DNA of 7,686 nucleotides from Mollicutes bacterium (GTDB lineage Bacteria; Bacillota_I; Bacilli_A; Izemoplasmatales; Izemoplasmataceae): NCBI GenBank assembly GCA_003552275.1, contig PUKL01000015.1, positions 1-7,686 on the forward strand. The letters are read 5' to 3'. Position numbers and translations under genes: made by a program. The notes under the pieces were generated by a model. The model was not told the origin of the DNA. It was given only the letters and a program-made list of their open reading frames with translations, and made no database searches. Within the stretch, counting starts at the first letter, position 1, and each line of letters starts with the position of its first letter. This document shows positions 5,479 through 7,686 of the stretch, piece by piece.

Positions 5479-6111
5479 TCAGGACTTGTCCATTTGATAG
5501 CGGATGGTCTTCACAGGGCATGCGCGCACGCACTCCATGCAGACAAGACACTCGTCCTTGGCGATCTCATGGACATCTGTCGCCTCATGGGCGGCACCAC
5601 TCGGACAGACACGGGCACAGACGCCACAGTTCGTACAATCTTTCGGTTCGATCCTCACCGCCATGCATGATGCCTTACCGGGGAGCTTCAGCATCGCCCC
5701 GAAAGGGCAAAGATGACGATGGAAGAATTGTTCGGGGAAGAACACGGTCATGACGAAGCCCAGACCGATGAGGACGGGGAGCACGGGTAGCTCCCGACCG
5801 GTCACGGCCGAAAAGACCATGAACCCGATGACGACAACCAAGAATCCGTAGCGGACGATTGGACGTTTCATGAAACGGGGTATGCTGGCGCCTTTCTTCC
5901 CGAATTTCCTTTTGAGGAAACTCACCGGCTTCATCACGGTGTTGATCGGACACACATAGCCGCAATAGAAACGACTGAAGACGAGTGAGAGAAGGAAAAG
6001 CGCCGCAAAGACCAATAACCATACCCGGACGTCCCCTCTCACCGTCAAAAAGACGAAAAACCCGAGAAAGAGAATCTGCAGGAGAATTTGCATCTTCTTC
6101 GATTTGAACAT
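5479..6111 (-). CDS. NapH-like membrane protein with two 4Fe-4S clusters
   Basis: A 210-aa inner-membrane electron-transfer protein of the NapH/YccM/CcoG-like polyferredoxin group. Helices lie near residues 8-24, 29-47, 86-103 and 107-125. CGYVCP (50-55) after helix 2 and HLCPFG (133-138) after helix 4 are the paired cysteine motifs of this group. The C-terminal domain has two ferredoxin motifs: Cys159/162/165/169-Pro and Cys188/191/194/198-Pro, each enough for one 4Fe-4S cluster, probably cytoplasmic. The ATG at 6111 is chosen from AGGTGG just upstream and the membrane-helix start; upstream in-frame codons run into the divergent regulator. No partner oxidoreductase is in the window, so donor and acceptor are unknown. 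A divergent CRP/FNR-type regulator, with a dyad at -41.5, suggests activation by it. Confidence 0.9.
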   Translation of the reverse strand: MFKSKKMQILLQILFLGFFVFLTVRGDVRVWLLVFAALFLLSLVFSRFYCGYVCPINTVMKPVSFLKRKFGKKGASIPRFMKRPIVRYGFLVVVIGFMVFSAVTGRELPVLPVLIGLGFVMTVFFPEQFFHRHLCPFGAMLKLPGKASCMAVRIEPKDCTNCGVCARVCPSGAAHEATDVHEIAKDECLVCMECVRACPVKTIRYQMDKS

Positions 6112-6127
6112 GTGACCACCTCTTTTT

Positions 6128-6144
6128 GCATTGTACATCAATGC
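6128..6144. promoter_or_regulatory. Inverted repeat overlapping the ferredoxin gene -10 box
   Basis: GCATTG, 5-bp spacer TACAT, CAATGC. It covers the minus-strand -10 hexamer (6135-6130). It is a possible second operator, or coincidence; no family assignment is possible. Confidence 0.3.
6130..6135 (-). promoter_or_regulatory. -10 box of the ferredoxin membrane protein gene
   Basis: TACAAT on the minus strand (5 of 6 to consensus). The hexamer 17 bp upstream, CATATT, is not a -35 box, as expected for an activator-dependent promoter. Predicted +1 is A at 6123, giving a 12-nt leader that still includes the SD AGAGGTGG. Confidence 0.55.
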
Positions 6145-6157
6145 GAACGGTAAATAT

Positions 6158-6171
6158 GTTACCATGGTAAC
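6158..6171. promoter_or_regulatory. Operator-like 14-bp dyad for a CRP/FNR-family regulator
   Basis: GTTAC-CATG-GTAAC is a perfect palindrome with the 5-N4-5 geometry of FNR-type sites. Its centre (6164.5) is 41.5 bp upstream of the start predicted for the ferredoxin gene, the class II activation position. For the regulator gene it lies 17 bp before the start codon and overlaps a weak -10-like TATGTT (6155-6160), so the protein may repress itself. The dyad and spacing are seen; binding is inferred. Confidence 0.65.
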
Positions 6172-6187
6172 GAAAGCGGGTGGTCCC

Positions 6188-6865
6188 ATGCAAAAACGGG
6201 CCGAAGAGGTGTTGAGGTACTCATCACTTTTCTCCTCACTGGATGACAAAGCTCGGCAAGTCCTTTTGAAGGAAGGACGAATCATGACCCACCGAAAGGA
6301 AGAACTCGTCTTCGAACCTTTCGAGCCTTCCCCGGAGATGGCTGTCGTGCTCGAGGGAGAAATCGGGTTGCGTCATGTGGAAAAAGGAGGGAGAGGGCTC
6401 ACAATCGGTCGCTTCCAGAAAGGGGCCACTTTGGCTCTCGGCGCTTTGTTTGCGGAAAGCGCCCCCAATCTCTTCGTCGAAGTGCAGAAGGAGAGCTCCA
6501 CGTTGCGCATAAAGAAAGCGACAATTCTCGCAATGTGCCAAAACAGCCCGTCATTCCTCGACGCCCTCCTCAAAGAAATCTCCCATAAGACGCTCCTCTT
6601 GAGCGAAAGCGTCAAGAGGCTCGCCTTGAAGACCATCCGCGAAAGAGTGTTCCATTACCTGTCCGAACTCTCCCGCGAACAGAATCCTCCCCGTTTTCAT
6701 CTTCCGGAGACGAAAACCGCCATTGCGAGCATGTTGGGAACGAGTCGTTCCGCCTTGACGAGAGAACTCGCCAAGATGCAAAATGACGGTTTGCTCGTCT
6801 TCGACAGGAAGACGATCGTTTTGACGGAGAAGGGACGGAGACGACTCGAAGAGGAGAAACGTTAA
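6188..6865 (+). CDS. CRP/FNR-superfamily transcriptional regulator
   Basis: A 225-aa cytoplasmic DNA-binding regulator. Residues 11-125 form the cyclic-nucleotide-binding-like sensor barrel (LFSSL, VLEGEIGLR, FQKGATLALGALF), followed by the long dimer helix (about 127-160). The C-terminal helix-turn-helix is at 174-198, with recognition segment GTSRSALTRELAKM and wing LLVFDRKTIVLTEKG. There is only one cysteine (117), so it lacks the four-cysteine Fe-S cluster of E. coli FNR, and the barrel lacks the RxAxV-type cAMP pocket; the signal is unknown. The recognition helix keeps the two Arg of CRP but has Ser where CRP and FNR have Glu. ATG 6188 fits family length; ATG 6164 and TTG 6131 lie in or before the operator. 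It is divergent from the ferredoxin gene, its likely target. HcpR- or YeiL-like roles are possible. Confidence 0.9.
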   Translation: MQKRAEEVLRYSSLFSSLDDKARQVLLKEGRIMTHRKEELVFEPFEPSPEMAVVLEGEIGLRHVEKGGRGLTIGRFQKGATLALGALFAESAPNLFVEVQKESSTLRIKKATILAMCQNSPSFLDALLKEISHKTLLLSESVKRLALKTIRERVFHYLSELSREQNPPRFHLPETKTAIASMLGTSRSALTRELAKMQNDGLLVFDRKTIVLTEKGRRRLEEEKR

Positions 6866-6888
6866 AAAAGCCGCCCGCGGGCGGCTTT
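6864..6888 (-). terminator. Terminator of the Fur-family gene (possibly bidirectional)
   Basis: A perfect 22-bp palindrome (6867-6888, AAAGCCGCCCG and complement). On the minus strand it is followed by TTTTTT, an excellent terminator 11 nt after the fur-like stop. On plus it follows the regulator stop with only three Ts. The A-run overlaps the regulator's TAA codon. Confidence 0.88.
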
Positions 6889-6899
6889 CGTCATATCCT

Positions 6900-7376
6900 C
6901 TATTCCGAGAGTTTCTCGATGAAACAGGCGTCGTCCTGTTTGCACTTGTCCGTGTCGTAGTGCTTGCAATTGCCCTCGACGACGATCTGCAGCTTGTCGA
7001 TGTCGAAATTCTTGAAGATGCCGTGGTTTTTGATCGTCTCGAAGATGTCGCTTTCGTTGATCTCGATGATGTTGTTGTTGACGCGGCAGGTCACATGGAT
7101 GTGACTGTCGGCGGTGTGGGAGCTCTCGTCGATCGTCAGGTCGTAGTGCTTCTTCCCGTTGATATAGATTTCCGTCACGATCTTGTGATCGATGAGGAAA
7201 TCGATGTTGTTGTAGACGGTGCCCAGATTGTAGAACCCGCGCTTCTTCAGCTCACTGTGGATCTCCTGCACGGTGAGATGCTTGCCCTCCAGCACGTCGA
7301 TGATCGCCCGACGCTGCCTTGTGATGCGGACGTTCTGCTTTCTCAGTTCATTGAAGATCCGTTCTTTCACATCCAT
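6900..7376 (-). CDS. Fur/PerR-family metal-dependent repressor with atypical cysteines
   Basis: A 158-aa dimeric repressor of the ferric-uptake-regulator family. The winged helix is at 15-75 (ITRQRRAIIDVL; recognition segment NLGTVYNNIDFL, 50-61). By alignment with B. subtilis PerR, regulatory-metal ligands are His33, Asp79, His92, His94 and Glu105; PerR has Asp at the last position. The segment between Asp79 and His92 is about seven residues longer than in PerR (TIDESSHTADS). The structural zinc site is altered: the first CxxC is Cys97 with Asn100, and the second is spread out as Cys137, Cys145 and Cys151. The start ATG 7376 is fixed by AGGTGA with a 5-nt spacer. It is monocistronic between two terminators. 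Iron, manganese, zinc or peroxide sensing cannot be distinguished, so no symbol is given. Confidence 0.92.
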   Translation of the reverse strand: MDVKERIFNELRKQNVRITRQRRAIIDVLEGKHLTVQEIHSELKKRGFYNLGTVYNNIDFLIDHKIVTEIYINGKKHYDLTIDESSHTADSHIHVTCRVNNNIIEINESDIFETIKNHGIFKNFDIDKLQIVVEGNCKHYDTDKCKQDDACFIEKLSE

Positions 7377-7393
7377 AACCATCACCTGACAAC

Positions 7394-7402
7394 ATTTTAA
7401 CA
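7394..7402 (-). promoter_or_regulatory. Extended -10 promoter of the Fur-family gene
   Basis: TG-T-TAAAAT on the minus strand (7402-7394), an extended -10 box with no clear -35. Predicted +1 is A at 7387, giving an 11-nt leader that is essentially just the SD. An 8-bp direct repeat (AACATTTT twice, 7391-7406) covers the box and may bind a regulator, possibly Fur itself. Confidence 0.5.
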
Positions 7403-7434
7403 TTTTTCTAAATAAAAGGGTAGGAAAAACGCAC

Positions 7435-7466
7435 AAAAAAAGCCGCGGGCTATTTCCGCGGCTTTT
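7435..7466 (-). terminator. Terminator of coaD, overlapping its 3' end
   Basis: On the minus strand, AAAAGCCGCGG (7466-7456), loop AAATAGC, CCGCGGCTTTT (7448-7438), with seven Ts in all. The coaD stop codon TAG (7452-7450) lies in the loop. Confidence 0.92.
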
Positions 7467-7686
7467 CTGTACGGTATTTCTCCTTGATCCTCTCGATGAT
7501 GAAGGGCGGGGCGAAATCGGAAAGATCCCCGTCGAAACGGGCGATCTCCTTCGCGGCGGTGCTCGAGAGGAAGGAGTATTTGTTGTCGGTCATGAAGAAG
7601 ATGGTGTCGACCGAACGGTCGAGGTTCCGGTTGGCGTGTGTCATCTGGAACTCGTACTCGAAATCGGTGAGCACCCTGAGCCCCCG
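7450..7686 (-). CDS. coaD: Phosphopantetheine adenylyltransferase, C-terminal part (5' end outside window)
   Basis: The last 78 codons of the enzyme that transfers AMP from ATP to 4'-phosphopantetheine, giving dephospho-CoA, in the penultimate step of CoA synthesis in the cytosol. The frame is open to the window edge and begins RGLRVLTDFEYEFQ, matching the conserved RGLR-x-x-x-DFEYE-x-Q segment that binds substrate. The next block, AHANRNL-like (THANRNL), and FMTDNKYSFLSSTAAKEIA match the family's ATP-binding S-S-[ST]-x-x-[RK]-E motif, followed by GDLSDFAPPFI, the usual C-terminal helix region. A GTG at 7674 is internal, not a start. The C-terminal residues EKPRK and the stop codon are encoded by the arm and loop of the terminator. 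Confidence 0.95.
   Translation of the reverse strand, partial: RGLRVLTDFEYEFQMTHANRNLDRSVDTIFFMTDNKYSFLSSTAAKEIARFDGDLSDFAPPFIIERIKEKYRTEKPRK

Noticed and set aside
6112..6285. N-terminal extension of the ferredoxin protein to ATG 6285
   Set aside because: It would overlap the divergent regulator, both dyads and the promoter; ATG 6111 has an SD and starts directly before the first helix.
6188..6865. Regulator as a true Fe-S-sensing FNR
   Set aside because: Only one cysteine in the whole protein; FNR needs four for its cluster.
5479..6865. Calling the ferredoxin/regulator pair an hcp (hydroxylamine reductase) locus
   Set aside because: No Hcp-type catalytic gene is in the window; the pairing only resembles redox-stress loci in outline.
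6960..7400. 146-codon plus-strand frame over the Fur-family gene
   Set aside because: Val/Asp/Leu-rich shadow of a recognisable Fur protein on the other strand.
7377..7436. Upstream start (7436) for the Fur-family protein
   Set aside because: It would translate through the promoter -10 box; ATG 7376 has AGGTGA and matches the family N-terminus.

Overview
This is an ordinary bacterial chromosome segment of roughly balanced base composition, with compact single-gene transcription units. Primer-like sigma-70/sigma-A promoters, purine-rich Shine-Dalgarno (SD) sequences, hairpin-plus-U-tract terminators, a PerR/Fur-type regulator and a YvgN-like aldo/keto reductase all point to a Bacillota (Firmicutes) relative, perhaps a deep-branching or Mollicutes-adjacent Bacilli lineage. 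That placement is inference. TGA acts as stop and TGG as Trp, so the standard bacterial code is in use. I see no insertion sequence, phage gene, CRISPR array or origin.

Layout, left to right. Positions 1-2086 (minus strand) hold two tandem OppB-type peptide ABC transporter permeases, the downstream one cut by the window edge. The first has a strong promoter and a hairpin-rich leader; the second has its own consensus-like promoter in the gap. Positions 2153-2332 hold tRNA-Arg(UCU) with promoter and terminator. Positions 2360-3071 (plus) hold an unrecognised four-helix membrane protein whose leader carries a perfect 14-bp palindrome. Positions 3104-4012 (plus) hold an aldo/keto reductase, ending in a terminator shared with the convergent tRNA-Thr(CGU) at 4019-4094. 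Positions 4184-5455 (plus) hold a PatB/MalY-type PLP-dependent C-S lyase, whose terminator faces a convergent gene.

Positions 5479-6865 are the most interesting block: a NapH-like membrane protein with two 4Fe-4S clusters (minus) divergent from a CRP/FNR-superfamily regulator (plus). Between them lies a perfect 14-bp dyad, GTTAC-CATG-GTAAC, centred exactly 41.5 bp upstream of the start site predicted from the ferredoxin gene's -10 box. This is the classical class II activator position, and that promoter lacks a -35 box. A second dyad overlaps the -10 box. Together they look like a self-contained redox- or nitrosative-stress-type regulatory pair; the signal is unknown. Positions 6864-7686 (minus) hold a Fur-family regulator with a rearranged zinc-site cysteine pattern, preceded by the end of coaD (phosphopantetheine adenylyltransferase), whose stop codon lies in the loop of its own terminator.

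I do not find a clearly new multi-gene system. The best leads are the regulator/ferredoxin operator, the duplicated OppB permeases with structured leaders, and the unusual Fur protein.
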